DNA of 64,000 nucleotides, from positions 67,819,541 through 67,883,540 of the forward strand of contig CM031616.1 of the NCBI GenBank assembly GCA_018398815.1. The letters are read 5' to 3'. Made by a program: the position numbers and the translations under genes. Origin of the DNA: Conus ventricosus. Taxonomy: Eukaryota; Mollusca; Gastropoda; Neogastropoda; Conidae. This document shows positions 46,226-58,085 of the stretch, one piece after another (position 1 is the first letter of the stretch; the number at the start of each line of letters is the position of its first letter). The notes below the pieces were generated by a model. The model did no database searches and was not told the DNA's origin. It was given only the letters and a program-made list of their open reading frames with translations.

Positions 46226-46612
46226 GGTCAGTTGCTGCTCAGGATGTTCGAATGTTGAAGTAATGTCCCTTTAATGTCTGCGACCCTTGACCTCTTATGA
46301 AAAGGTCAATGATGACGCGATGTCATTGGATCACGGTGTCTTGACACGGTCGTCTTTTACGATCTGATTTTTTTTTTTTTTTCCCCTGAAGCACCCAAGC
46401 CACGGACAACCGTGTCGGTAGACAATGTCATGCCTGAATCGTCGCTGCATCAGTTTCAGAATTATTTGTGCGGGTGTTATGAGTTACCCCCTGAGGAAGA
46501 AGAAAAGAATGAAAGGAGGAAAAAAAGATTAAATCAAACGACTGCAACATTAGTGAAAAACAATACAAACTACAAATAAACTCACAAGACAAAGGATACA
46601 GTAATGCAGAGT
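46226..46612 (-). promoter_or_regulatory. TMEM101: TMEM101 upstream region
   Basis: Likely promoter/5' UTR by position. A CCAAT box on the coding strand lies near 46329-46325 (about 100 bases upstream of ATG), next to an ATCGCGTCAT element. A T-rich tract lies at 46367-46382. The assignment is by position and motif only. Confidence 0.35.
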
Positions 46613-46639
46613 TTATTCACAGGACAAAACATACAAATA

Positions 46640-47960
46640 CGACAAACATGCCTTCTTCAGTGTTACAAACTGCAGACACAAATGCGCGAAACACTTCTCT
46701 GACTGAGCAATCCACCTTCTGTGAAGAGAAGAGAGACAGAAGAGAGAGCGAGGGTGGGGATGGGCGGAGTAGGTTACATGTTCAGACGGTGTTTTCAATG
46801 TATGGTTTACTGAAGACTTTGCAAATGGAGGTGAATGATTTTAATCGACTTATCAAGTTATTGAGACTTATATGTTTATGTAAATGTTCCTTGAAATGTT
46901 TTAAAGTATTCGTGTTGGTAGACTCGGTGGAAGTGAGTTCCAGATATATGGTCCAGAGTAAGCTAGGCTTTCTTGTATTGATCAATGCGTGAGTAAGGGA
47001 GAAGGAATATCTTCGAGATATCTTTGATGAAAAATTTTATGATTACAATGAAAAATAAATGCGCAATCCAAAACATACCGGTTAAAACTAAGATGTAAAA
47101 GGATGGGGCATATATCGGCTCTACAGCCTCGACTTAAGTCAGCCCCTACCACTACTACTTTTTCTTCCTAAAATACTGATTCACTCAAAAACGAGTAGGT
47201 CACCAGCGCGCATGTTAAAAAGTAAAATAAATAACATAAAATAGTGCGACTCAGTCTTGTAAAAAGGGCATTGATATAACATGGCATGGTATCTGTCGAA
47301 ATTTTTAAGATGCCTTGTTGAATTCAAATTGTTTACTCAGAGGAAGTTATGTTCAGAGCTTTTAGTTTTTCATCTGTTGCTAGAGGTATAGATGGAAGAA
47401 GCCGTTTTGCAGCACGTCCATGTAGATAATTCAGTCCTTTCTGTGTGGACATTACTACTCCCATCCGCATAATGTTGAGTGACATTACGATATGTGCGTT
47501 GAAGATAAATTTAAGCACAGGAGTGTTGGCACAGCGTTTTAGCTTTTTTGAGGTGATATTGCATAAATTACTAAGACGACATGGCCATATTATTTATTTA
47601 TCTATCATTATCCTTAAAACACGATACTCATCTACCTGTTCGACAGAGGTACAATTCAACCTAAGTTTTAGGCAAAGACGAGCCATTTCATGCTTTCAGC
47701 GAGTGCTCATAATGATAGATTTGGTTTTGGTTGGGTGTATAACCATTGAGTTTGAATAACACCATTCTAATACTTCATTTAAACTTTCCTGTAGATTAAA
47801 AAAAAAAGAAAAAGATTACTGCCATTTGTTTGGAGTGACGAGTCATCAGCAAATAAATCTGTCGTGATTTTTTTTTCATTTGATATGGATCATGGTAAAT
47901 TATTGATGAAGAACCAGAATAGAAGAGGACCTAGTACTGAACCTTGTGGACTTCATGCCT
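46640..47960 (-). pseudogene. Decayed LINE reverse transcriptase fragment
   Basis: Minus-strand remnants in order: PQGSVLGPLLFWFFINNLP (47940-47885), LFADDSSLQTNG with the catalytic Asp pair (about 47860-47825), VLEWCYSNSMVIHPTKTKS (47780-47715), then C-terminal pieces resembling SGPYIWNSLP and a terminal helix (46985-46790). It is interrupted by frameshifts and by the insertion at 47023-47255. A related 3' end is at 61183-61640. Confidence 0.7.
47023..47255 (-). mobile_element. CR1/jockey-type LINE 3' fragment, copy 3, nested in another LINE
   Basis: About 105 bp of the LINE 3' end plus the same 130 bp tail as copy 2, lying inside the 46640-47960 LINE remnant. Confidence 0.8.
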
Positions 47961-48315
47961 GACAAAGTGTGAAGAGGACGTTTCGCCATTAAGCAGTACA
48001 CACTGAGTCCTGTCATTCATGTACGATTAGAATAATGAAGACTGTCGAGGAATGGTTCAAAGAGGCAGACATGCAGTTTCTTTAAAAGAATGGAAGGATC
48101 ATGAAGATCAGACGCTTTTTTTTTTAAAGTCAAGAAGAAAGACAACCCCTGTCATTTGTGATTGGTTCATATATGAAAGCCATGGGTCACACATTCTGAC
48201 AAAAATGCTGTGTAGCAGGAATGATTAGATCGGAATCCAGACTAGAGTGGGTGAAATAGTTTGTTTTCCTCCATGAACTGAGATACATAGTTTGTTTTTC
48301 TCCATGAATTGAGGT
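47961..48315. other. Unassigned, probably continuing LINE remnant
   Basis: No gene was recognised. The sequence directly follows the RT remnant (upstream part on the minus strand) but preserves no motif. It contains a short repeated phrase (AGTTTGTTT-TCCATGAA-TGAG) at 48257 and 48289. Confidence 0.4.
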
Positions 48316-48316
48316 A

Positions 48317-48387
<71 letters not shown>

Positions 48388-48393
48388 AGAGAG

Positions 48394-48453
<60 letters not shown>
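48316..48453. repeat. (GT)n followed by (GA)n
   Basis: About 66 bases of GT pass directly into 70 bases of GA with occasional GGA. Apparent THTH/LSLS proteins here are translations of it. Confidence 0.95.
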
Positions 48454-48456
<3 letters not shown>

Positions 48457-48660
48457 CACAAATCAAGTAGCACATACGGTGTCAGTTAGACGTATCATGT
48501 ACATCTACGGTGGGGTTCCTTTTTGTTACCAAAAGCCAGTTCTATGAACGCTGTGTAAAGCTGCAATAGATCTACATAGGATTTAGGAACCCTGAGTGCC
48601 TTATTCCCAGGGAACTAGTTGACTCAACGCCCATCTTGCGCCGAATTGGATGAGGATAAG

Positions 48661-48745
48661 TGATTGCTCGTTCATTTTCGTTGTCCTGAGTGTTGTGTTT
48701 CTTGCCTGAAGAAGACCTAAGAGGTCGAAACACGTCGTGTTTTGC
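48661..48745 (+). repeat. GACC/GGTC-GAAAC motif repeat (copy 2)
   Basis: Shares ATTGCTCGTTC, ATTTTCGTTGTCCTGA and GAAGAAGACC-AAGAGGTCGAAAC with 18967-19050. Here the motif begins CCTGAAGA and is followed by a 6 bp hairpin AAACAC-GTC-GTGTTT. Confidence 0.6.
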
Positions 48746-48962
48746 CTTGCGATTCGTTTTGTCTACGTTTTTCGGCGAATCCTTATAAATGTTTGTTTTT
48801 TAATTTTATTTGTTTAGATTTCCGCCTGCAGTTGGCCAACTTTGCAATTACTTATACAGAATACGCATTTATTACGAGATATAGAAACTGGATTATTAAA
48901 AAAAAAAAGAAAAAAAGTGGCTCTTATCTTGTTTACAAAAATGGACTGAAAAGAAGAATGCA

Positions 48963-49000
<38 letters not shown>

Positions 49001-49630
49001 AGCGATTCTGTCATGGAATAGTACAGTGTAGACCCATCAATGCCAAATTTGTGAAATGTGACTGAAGCTGGGAGTGTGCTCGTCATAATGTTTGCAGTGT
49101 AAACGTACTTCCGCTGAACGAACAGTTGATTAATCGACTCAGATGATTCTGCTAACCTCCCTCCCCTCCTCCCTCTTACCGATTTCTGCGACTTTTTCTC
49201 TCTGTGACGTTTTTCGCCTGCTGATTTTTGTCACTTTCTGCTTGTTTGTTTGTTTTTTGTATGTTTGTTTTGTTTTGTTTGTTTATCCCCCACCCGATTT
49301 CTTTTTTTCTTTTTTTTTAAATTCACTGACCTTTTCTTCCCGTGTTGTGTCTTTTCTGTAACTTATTTTTCCCAGTTGCTCTTCTCGCCCAACTTCGTGT
49401 TCAGTGCTGTAGATCTCTCAAAATAAACCGTTCCTCCTGCACCACCACCACCAACCCTACCCCCCCCCCCCCACGCCTCCCCCAACCCCCACGCTAGCCA
49501 CCCTCCACCATTCCACTCAGACAAAGTGATCCGACCAGTTATACGGTTAAGATATCGTGTGCGTCAATGCAAAAACTAATTTGTCATGACGAATGAAGGT
49601 GGCGGAATGGTGGATTGGGTGTTGAGAGGG

Positions 49631-49686
<56 letters not shown>

Positions 49687-51299
49687 GACATAGAGAGAGA
49701 CAGAGACAGGGACAGACAGACAAACAGAGAGAGAGAGAGAGAGAGAGATGGGAGGGGAAAGAGAACCCGAAAGATCCAACCCGAGCACTCTTAAACGGGT
49801 GTATGGTGTGTTCCTCGAGTAGGCACGCTGGAGCTCCTTCAATAATGCTAAACTATGCTCAGTGTCATCAAGTCCAGAAATAGAAATAGATCACCCGGTT
49901 GTTGAAAAGATATCGAGGCTACTGGGTTATGTCATTGAAAGAGCTGAAAAAGCTCACGCATTCCCTTCCCACACGATGAGGTGGCCCCACAAACAGTTCA
50001 TTTCAACAGAGTGTTAGACGAGAAGTGTCCTCAGCTGAAATCAGTCCTCCCCGGACAATTTTCGCGGGCACGTATATACCACACAACATACACATCGTGT
50101 GAGCGATTGAGCTGCACGCCTGTATAGCTGAGCTGGTTCGAGTACAGATTTCATTTGTATCAGACGCTGCTCATTTTGTTTCTGTTCTGGGTGTCAGCTT
50201 AGGTAAGGGTTTGTGGAATGGACACACTAGGATTTGCACGTCATGAAATATTTATTTCATGAGCGTGACCCTTACTTTTTTTTTTCTTTCTTACTGACGG
50301 TAAAGGTCACAAAGCAAAGGTAGTATCTTTTTTTTTTCTTTCGGGTTTTTTTTTTTTTTTTTTTTTTTTTAAACCAGCAAATCACGAAACAAACCCCGAC
50401 ACAGCCAAGTTGGATCGCAAGAAGAACCGTTTGGGTAAAACAGTTCTTTACTTTTTTTTCTTTTTAAAGAACTGGGATAGGGTGCGATTTGTGTCCAACG
50501 GTCGGCTGCTGTGTCTTTCTTGTGAACCACAGGAGCAATGCCATGTCCAAGATCCCTGTAGTGCTCAGAGCAGCTGTTGTGATCCAAGGGGGCGCACCCA
50601 ACGGCAATGCAGTTCCGATGTAAGAAGAAAACAGGACCTATTCTGGCAGCTGTCGAGTCCTAAGAAGACGACGGTGATGTCAGATTACAACTGAATGAAC
50701 ACAAGCGTGGCAGTTATACTGACTTGATTCTGGAATGTAACTGGATTTTAATTGGTCTGAGAGGGGGTGTATTTCATAGGAAAGGGAACTAACTGGGCTG
50801 CAACAAAAGAAAGAAAATGTATGATTTGTCACCCTTTCAACTGGGCTTTGAATATTTCTTATTCCTTCTTCAGACCCTCCCACATTCATGCACGCCTTTG
50901 TTGCCATGCGCCCTTCAAATGTTCATTTTTTTTTTAACGACGACGACGACGACGACGATGATGATCATGACGATGACGATGATGACAACGATGCCGTGAA
51001 ATCAAAGATGATGCTGGGTCTTGCACAACTGCTAACACACGCAACACCTTCAGCCAGAATGTTCCAATTCTTCTTCTTCTTCCTTTCGCGAGGGGTTGTG
51101 CGCACATGAGAGTGGTCAGCGACTGAATCGAAGGCTACCACGCCCCTGTAAGCAGCGAGGGAATGATGAAAGATAATGCTACGGATTTCCATTCTGGTCT
51201 GAGACTGACTGTATGACAAGCCTGTGCTCTACTGGTCAGGAAATTTGAGTAACACACTCAAAAGATACATCCATGAAGTGAATTCGACTGTGTAGTCCA
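48746..51299. other. Intergenic, simple repeats, no gene
   Basis: Poly(T) at 48967-48998 and 50346-50371, poly(C) near 49463, GA/GACA repeats 49629-49748, and a (GAC/GAT)n run at 50937-50990 that yields an Asp-rich frame. No convincing coding exon. Confidence 0.55.
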
Positions 51300-51457
51300 A
51301 GGCTTCCCAGTTGAGCTCATAGCAAATTCAACACTGGGTGAGAGAGAGAGCCTGTCGGGGCAGAAATAATCTTACAGATATGAATGGCTCTGATGGGAAT
51401 CGAACTCACGACCTCCCAACCGGGAGTCCGCGACACTGACCGCTACGCCACGGCGGC
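51300..51457 (-). mobile_element. tRNA-derived SINE
   Basis: Minus strand from 51457: GCCGCCGTGGCGTAGCGG with A-box (51450-51440), ACTCCCGGTTGGGAG in the anticodon-arm position, B-box GAGTTCGATTCCC (51407-51395), then a body shared with 25884-25992. The tRNA-like head is well preserved but has no matching acceptor end, so it is a SINE rather than a tRNA gene. Confidence 0.75.
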
Positions 51458-51486
51458 TGGTCAGTTCATTTTATATTTGTAACGTT

Positions 51487-51488
<2 letters not shown>

Positions 51489-51535
<47 letters not shown>

Positions 51536-51552
51536 CGCGCGCGCGCGCGCGC

Positions 51553-51604
<52 letters not shown>
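51489..51604. repeat. (TG)n-(CG)n-(TG)n compound tract
   Basis: About 45 bases of GT, then 30 bases of alternating CG, then 35 bases of GT: an uninterrupted alternating purine-pyrimidine run of over 100 bp. Confidence 0.95.
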
Positions 51605-51605
<1 letters not shown>

Positions 51606-51889
51606 ATTTCAGAACAGCTGTCACCACTCTGTTCGTTCAGACTACATTTAATAATCTATCTATCATTTCACAGAAATGTTTCGTCGACTGCCTCCCAGTA
51701 GTCTGAAATGCACCGATCCCTATCAACCTACAAGCCCTAAGTCTCACGGCTCCAGTCATCATTCAAACATTGAATGTCAAGTGTTAACGTGGTCAGCAAG
51801 AGTCTGATATTTTATTAGTTCCAAAGGGTTATTTCCCGCAATTCCGTTTAATCTGACGTTGCGCTGAATCGTTGTGGCGATAATCTGGG

Positions 51890-51992
51890 GGGGGGGGGGG
51901 GGGGGGGGGGGTAAGCAGGGAGATTAACAACAACAACCCTCTTTTTCTTTCTCATGGGTGCACGCATGCGCTTATTCCTTCTTGCTTTGTAA

Positions 51993-52039
<47 letters not shown>

Positions 52040-52083
52040 TGCACGCACGCATGCGCGCTCACTTCTCACTGTGAGTGTGTGTG

Positions 52084-52132
<49 letters not shown>

Positions 52133-52239
52133 TGTAGTGTAGTGTAGTGTAGTGTAGTGTAGTGTAGTGTAGTGTAGTGTAGTGTAGTGTAGTGTAGTGT
52201 AGTGTAGTGTAGTGTAGTGTAGTGTAGTGTAGTGTAGTG

Positions 52240-52289
<50 letters not shown>
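51890..52289. repeat. Poly(G), (CT)n, and (GT)n/(AGTGT)n complex
   Basis: G run 51889-51911; CT repeat 51990-52036; GT 52077-52130; a pure pentamer array of GTGTA at about 52128-52242 (over 20 units); then GT again to 52289. The pentamer produces TTLHY repeats in spurious frames. Confidence 0.95.
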
Positions 52290-52291
<2 letters not shown>

Positions 52292-52388
52292 TGAAGGGAA
52301 AGACTAAACTTACAGAAGAAAATAGGCCTGAACAAAAAGAAGGAATGAGACAAAGAAAGCAAATAAAGAAAAAGACAAGCATACATAC

Positions 52389-53487
52389 TGTCACACTGTC
52401 ACTTTTGCACACATGCATTCATGACAGCATTTACTCCATACGCACACGCAATCTTTCCAATCAACCAAAAGGCGCACTACCGAATGTTTTTCTTCTCCCC
52501 CTCCTTCAGGGAAAAACACTTTACTAAATCACATCCAACAATTTATAAACAGATTTTATATATATAGCTCTCTTTCCACTGAGAGGCAACTAACTCACGC
52601 AAGACTTCATAAAGTCACGGCCTTCACACAACATTGGCCCACAAAATCCAGACCAGGAAATAAATAATTCCAGTACTCACTGATGCCACACCTGCATCAA
52701 ACACCAGACTTCATATGGTCGTGCTTTCCTGTCTCTCACAGACATCGCACCACCCCTTTCAATTCTCCCGTCACTGGAGATAGGATTTCCAACTTCTCTT
52801 CCTCGCCTTCTCCTGTCCCTGGAGAAGTGACGAGTTCCGACTCCTCTCCCTCGACTTCTCCTGACCCTGGAGAGATTACGAGTTCCGACTCCTCTCCCTG
52901 GAGTCTTTACTGGTAGGGGCTGAACTACCGGTGTGCTCCCCACACCATGGCCATCTTCAACCACCTCACGGGTTGCAAGGTGAAGAGTAAAAGGTGAAGG
53001 GTGAAGGGCTGAAACACGAATAAGGTTCGTGTAAGTAACCTGCTTCTTAATTCAACCTATGAATTCTTTCTTTCTCTTTTCTTTAGTTTTCCCCTGTAGC
53101 TTTCCCCCAACTATCTATCGCTCACCTGGTAATGACTGGTCAGCAGAGAGGACCAACGTCCTGACAGGTTCGAGTCTCTAGGCCATCTGCTGGGTTAAAA
53201 CTGATTCTTTCCTCCCTCCTCCTAGTGAGTGCATACTCAGTGTTCAAAACACATGACCAGCACCTTACCAGCCCTTGTTAAACTATCACTCAGTGGTCAC
53301 TTTCACCCAATGACCACCTTGTTTCTTGAATGAGTATAACTCACAATTATTTGGGGACGCCCGCTACACTAGTCAAGCCACACGAAATATTCTTCCTTTT
53401 TAGTAGTGGCATGGGGAAATGATTCATATCACTAACTACATGTGATGGAGCGTCACATGCCTTGATGTGAGGCTACGTCACATGACA
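52389..53487 (-). repeat. 3' LTR (element strand) of the Gmr1-like element
   Basis: About 1099 bp, matching 59754-60864 throughout with many small indels. Bounded by TGTCA/TGACA. A purine-rich AGGATGGGGG (53497-53488 on the minus strand) precedes it as the polypurine tract candidate. Confidence 0.9.
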
Positions 53488-54389
53488 CCCCCATCCTGGG
53501 ATGAAAAAATTTTCTCCAGAAAATTTTTTAAAGGATATACAACTTCACTTAAACACATCTTCAGCCATGAATCTCAAAATGTGTAACCATCACACATGAT
53601 TCACCAAATTAATAATCAACGTATAGAATCAATCATCATGATCCACCATAAATAGCATATTTCAAACTTTCAGTCTTTCTAAAAATAAAATTCATAATTG
53701 ATCACCATACTTCACAAAATACATTTCACAAATTACATGGATAAAAAATTAGGGATATTAACAATTCAAAGTACAAATTGTGTTCATACATTAAGATGTG
53801 AAGCACATATTTTCCCTTGATCTTTGTCTCACATCATATGTTTTCAAAACCCTCATGAAAATGAGAATATTTCCAAGTGTAAATGTTTCTCAATAGACAT
53901 GTAAACAAAATAAACATAGTTTAAACATAGTTTTTTCCCACATGTAATGTTATAGTCCATTGAAAAGTCACATGCTTTCCATTGTTGACAGTGACAAAAT
54001 GAAAACAATTGGTTTGTCTCATTGCACAATCAAAACATGTGTATACTACATTTCTAAGGGTTATTTGCTAATCACAAATTACCTTTATATTCATCTTCAC
54101 ACGCAAAGTTTGAACAAAAATTGTACATGATGATTTTTCATTGTTTACGAAGAAATAAAGCAAAGAATAGATATGTAATACTTCACATTCTCAAGTAGTT
54201 TTTGGCTTTTGTAAATACATATAGTCACTTCAACAAGCAAATTTTTTTCCATGCTAAATACACTTGATTTAATTTAATAGTCCGTAGCATACAATGCACT
54301 GTCAAATGTGATCACACCGTAATCATTAAGAAAGACAAAAAACAGGAATTGTTCTTTCCCTTGAAGACAGTTACATTTGTCAATGAATA
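53488..54389 (-). other. AT-rich interior without recognisable coding
   Basis: Lies where the rest of RT and RNase H would be expected; no motif was found, so it may be replaced, deleted or 3' untranslated sequence. Confidence 0.45.
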
Positions 54390-54900
54390 TTCATACAGCG
54401 ACAATATATCTGCCATGACATTTTGTGTTTCCAGGCCCTGGTTCAATGGTAAATTGGAAATTCCTTTAGTCAGTATAATTTCACAAAATAATTTCTACTG
54501 AGAGCTGACACAGAAGTTCTTCAATGTCTGGGATGGGCTCGCATCGAACACAGTGGATCTTCTTTACTTTTCTGTATCGATGCAGGATACGCCACCGATC
54601 ATCAGGTTTGTCCTCCAATAACACTGGTTGAGCTGTACGGAGCGTAGCAAGGTTTCTATCACCTTAATTCCCAGCATTACTTTGATTTCCTCTCGCACAA
54701 CTCTTTTTTTGCAAACGGGAGGGGGTATGGTTGGTTGCACTGGTATTTCAGTAGTTAACTGAATACTATGGGGTTCAATCCAGTCACTGTACCTGGGGTA
54801 TCTGTTCATCACAGTCCTGGAAGTCTTTCAAAATGTCTTTGAACTGTTCTGTTTGACTGGAAGACAAATCATCGACAAATTCACATATCATAGGGTTTCA
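54390..54900 (-). pseudogene. Reverse transcriptase remnant of the Gmr1-like element
   Basis: Minus strand: FKDILKDFQDCDEQIPQVQ leads into IEPHSIQLTTEIPVQ and the REEIKVMLGIKVIE helix, the usual N-terminal lead-in of Gypsy RT. Then, in changing frames, QPVLLEDKPD, EPIPDIEELLCQLS and FTIEPGPGNTK correspond to RT blocks up to the GYWQI region. The catalytic YxDD block was not found. At least three frame changes and two stops are present. Confidence 0.75.
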
Positions 54901-55045
54901 CCTTTGATCAGACAGAGTAGGAAGGGGTACAACATCATCTGCACTGGTTAGATGTTAAAAAACACTCCTACATTTGCTGTTTTCCAACCTTTGATCTGTC
55001 CCTGTACGGCAAATTAGGTACAAATTCATCAGCTGATAAGGTCTG

Positions 55046-56230
55046 TCATGTTGACATCCAGTTTCTGACACAGGACTTATCCTCCTCAGAACTGAATGGT
55101 TGATGGCACACATTTGTACGTTCAACATACTTCTTCACATGTTTCACATGAAATACCTTCTCAGTGTTTGCCCATTTTGATCTTATAATTAACCTGCAGA
55201 ATTTTTCGACCACCTGAAAAGGACCCTTCCACATAACACGAAGTTGTTACTGTTCATCAAGTGAGTAGTACAAGGACTTTATCCCTACACTGAAGGAATC
55301 GTACCTTTGCTTTTTCTATCAGACCAAAGACCTGTATACATCTGTTTTTATATCAGTGACTGTTGAGCAAGCTCACAAGCATCCTTCAAACGATTATGCA
55401 GTTTCACATAACGTTTTGTGTAAACAGTTTTACTGTCAGGGATTGTCCAGTCTTTTCCGTCATTGTGTCATCAGTTGATTCTAAGGACCCTTGGTGAGTG
55501 TCCAAAAACAGAAGCTCGACATGGTAGAGAATCCCAGGCGTTTCGTTCGGATTTCCCTGTAGCGAAAAGCAAAGCGGTATGAAATCGTTCCCCATTCATG
55601 GGGTTACTGCCTGCAACTTTCTCAACATGGACTTGAACAGTTCAATTGAACGTTCAACCATGCCATTCGATTGGGGATGATATGCGTGGTTGAATGGAGA
55701 GATTGACAAACAGTCAGTAGATTTCTCTCATGAGATCGGAAATGAATTGCGTTCCACAAATCCGAGGAATTTCGTCTGGAAGACCCACTCTGGAAAACTC
55801 GCAAGGAAGGCTTCAGCGACAGAACACTTTATCAATTTTCTTTCAGTGAATCGCTTCTGGATACCTTGTTGCTGTATCCACCAACTTAAGATATAGCAGA
55901 TATCCCGAAGAAGACAGTGGTAAAGGCCCACTCAGATCAATAGCCACATTCGAAATGGGACAGAAAATGAGAGGATTGTGCAAAAGGTAAACATGGGACG
56001 CGACCTTTCTGAGATGTCTTTTGGCAGATGTCACATGAAACGGGCAGTAGTATTCTGTTACTTCCTTGTGACACCTGGCCAATAAAAAGAATCAAAAACT
56101 CTCTTTGATGGTTCTTTTGATTCCACAGTGCCAGGCGAACAATGCATATGAGCCGTGTGTAGCCTGTCTCTCTAGTGGCTTTGGAACGACAACTTGTTTG
56201 TTTTCTGTCCAGTGTACACACGTAGAGAAT
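55046..56230 (-). pseudogene. Integrase remnant of the Gmr1-like element
   Basis: Minus strand order: H2C2 zinc domain ending CDICQKTSQKGRVP (about 56040), ISNVAIDLSGPLPL and LVDTATRYPEAIH of the DDE core with the first Asp (55960-55845), GTQFISDLM marking the second Asp region (about 55750), YHPQSNGMVERF with the catalytic Glu (about 55670), and the C-terminal MWKGPFQVVEKF and HVKHVKKYVERTN (55234-55120). These are Gypsy-type integrase blocks. Frames change several times. Confidence 0.85.
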
Positions 56231-56419
56231 GTCAGATTCCAGTATGTACGTTGGTTTGTACCGTTAGTTTGTCCGTTACAGTCTGATTAGCAGCAGAAAG
56301 TATTGTCGTCAGGTCTCGTCTTTTTCCTGCATTTCTTTTAGATCATCTGGGGTAATCTGGTGTTCATCCAGTTTTGAGACTGTTAGCGGCTTTGTAGCTT
56401 TCCTTGCTCTACGATGTTG

Positions 56420-56760
56420 ATCTGGTATTCACAAGACAAGGAATGAACGATCCTCACAGCACCATTGTTACTGTAGCGACACTGGCAAATTGCCCAGATC
56501 AAGTCGACAGACTGGGTTATCAATAACACAGGGCGGTAAGAAATCGGAGTTGTACGGTGTATCGACTGAAATTTTCGCCTGCGGAAAAACGTTTCAATAT
56601 TGCCATCCAAACTCGACCTACACTTTTGGACAGTGTTGGATACTGGTTTTTGAAGCACGAAAAGATTTTTCGTACACCAGCAGTGGTGCACCAGTGTCTC
56701 GCAAAAACCGAAGCCTGCAATCATTGGTGGCTCCGTTTCTAACACCAGTCCATCAAAGCT
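56420..56760 (-). pseudogene. Aspartic protease remnant of the Gmr1-like element
   Basis: Minus strand RFLRDTGAPLLVYEKSF has the DTG active site at 56698-56690, followed about 50 codons later by ISVDTPYNSDFLPPCVIDNP and LDLGNLP, the usual C-terminal part of Gypsy proteases. It sits between gag and integrase. Confidence 0.7.
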
Positions 56761-56949
56761 TGATGTGGATGACAAAACAAGGCCTTCTTCACAAAACTTT
56801 TCCTCACCATCGGGTTTTGAATCATTTGGTTTGTAGGGCAATTCCTTTTCAATGGAAACTTGCAATCGCAATAAGAAACATCGCATTGTCTGATCGGCAG
56901 CTGACTGGATTTTGAACTTCGGTTCTGTCCCGAACTGGCCCAAAGGTCT

Positions 56950-58085
56950 ACGCTGGTGGTCGTTGTCCACGACCTCGGAACGTTTGCTGAGGAGTAACGG
57001 GGTCTTTCTGGGGCGAGTATGGTACTGATGGAAATGTCACTCGATACCGCGGAAAGATCCCCTGTCCGTTCCTAGGATAAGTATATCCTTGAGGATCAGA
57101 AATGACCCACGATTTCCTTTCCTGTAAATTCCTGTCCTGATGGGATAGTACATTCGAATGAGACTCAAAGATGAAAATTTCTACTTTACTGCCACGCCCT
57201 TTTCTGGCGTGTGCGATTACAATACTGATCAGCATCTGACACATTTCCTCTCGCTTTAAATGGCCCTTCTCTTTATGGAATGTTGCCAGATCTTTGCTCA
57301 CGCTCTGGAAAAGTTCGTTCTAAGAGGAGATCTCGAGTGATTGGGAAAGTTTTGTTCGTTTTTGACAAATCGATCCATCGTCAAAACAAAAATGACTTCA
57401 TAAGAATTAGAAACGAACGGAAACGATTATCCTTTGTCCGGGCGCACAGAACGGAAACGTTCGCGAAAAACGATCAGCTGAAACATTGAATTTTCTTGAG
57501 GAAGTTCTTCTTTCAACTGATCCAAGTTAATTTTTGTTTCGCTGCCGAGTGTGTGGTACGTGTCAAAGCACTACCCTTAAACAACGACGCAATATACTAT
57601 GTCCAACTTTTCCTTTGGCCATCCCACACCCCCTGCAGACGTGGCGTGACTTTCAAAATCGGAAAAGAAAACTATCGATGTCATCTGTTGTTTCTTCGAA
57701 AGAAGAGGGCGGTAAACTTTGGAATATATGTGTTTTCTGGTTGAGGCGCGTGCGAAAAAACGACTGGTGGAGTTCTCTCGATGCCTGTAATCTTTTAATT
57801 TCAGCATCAGTCTCTAGTTCGAACTGCTCAACTTAAATTGACGTCTTCAGCTTCAGCTTCCCTCTGTATGTCTTTTTTCGTCAATTTCAGCTTCCCTCTG
57901 TAATCTTCTTTCGTCACTGTCTAGTTTCTTTGTATTTTCTTCTCTTTCTAGTTTCCTTTCTTCACTTTCTAGTTTCCTTTGATTTTCTTCTCTTTCTAGT
58001 TCCTTGATTTTCTTCTCTTCTAGTTTCCCTTTGATTTTCTTCTCTTTCTAGTTTCCTTTGATTTTCTTCTCTCTTCTTAGATGTT
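56950..58085 (-). pseudogene. gag remnant with coiled coil and SCAN-like stretch
   Basis: The N-terminal part (58085-57840, minus strand) is a tandemly repeated Lys/Glu/Leu-rich coiled coil (KLEREENQRKLE-type, DNA period about 27-32 bp). Further on, RWIDLSKTNKTFPITRDLLL (about 57378-57319) resembles the gag core from which the vertebrate SCAN domain is thought to derive. The zinc knuckle expected after it is not clear. Multiple frame breaks. Confidence 0.6.

Noticed and set aside
50888..51000. Asp-rich frame (DDDDDDHDDDD)
   Set aside because: It reads a (GAC/GAT)n trinucleotide run with no conserved flanks.
51388..51457. Functional tRNA gene
   Set aside because: A and B boxes are good, but the acceptor ends do not pair and a SINE body follows that is shared with 25884-25992.
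57280..57836. Plus-strand frames in the Gmr1-like interior
   Set aside because: Antisense shadows of the gag remnant with no family resemblance.
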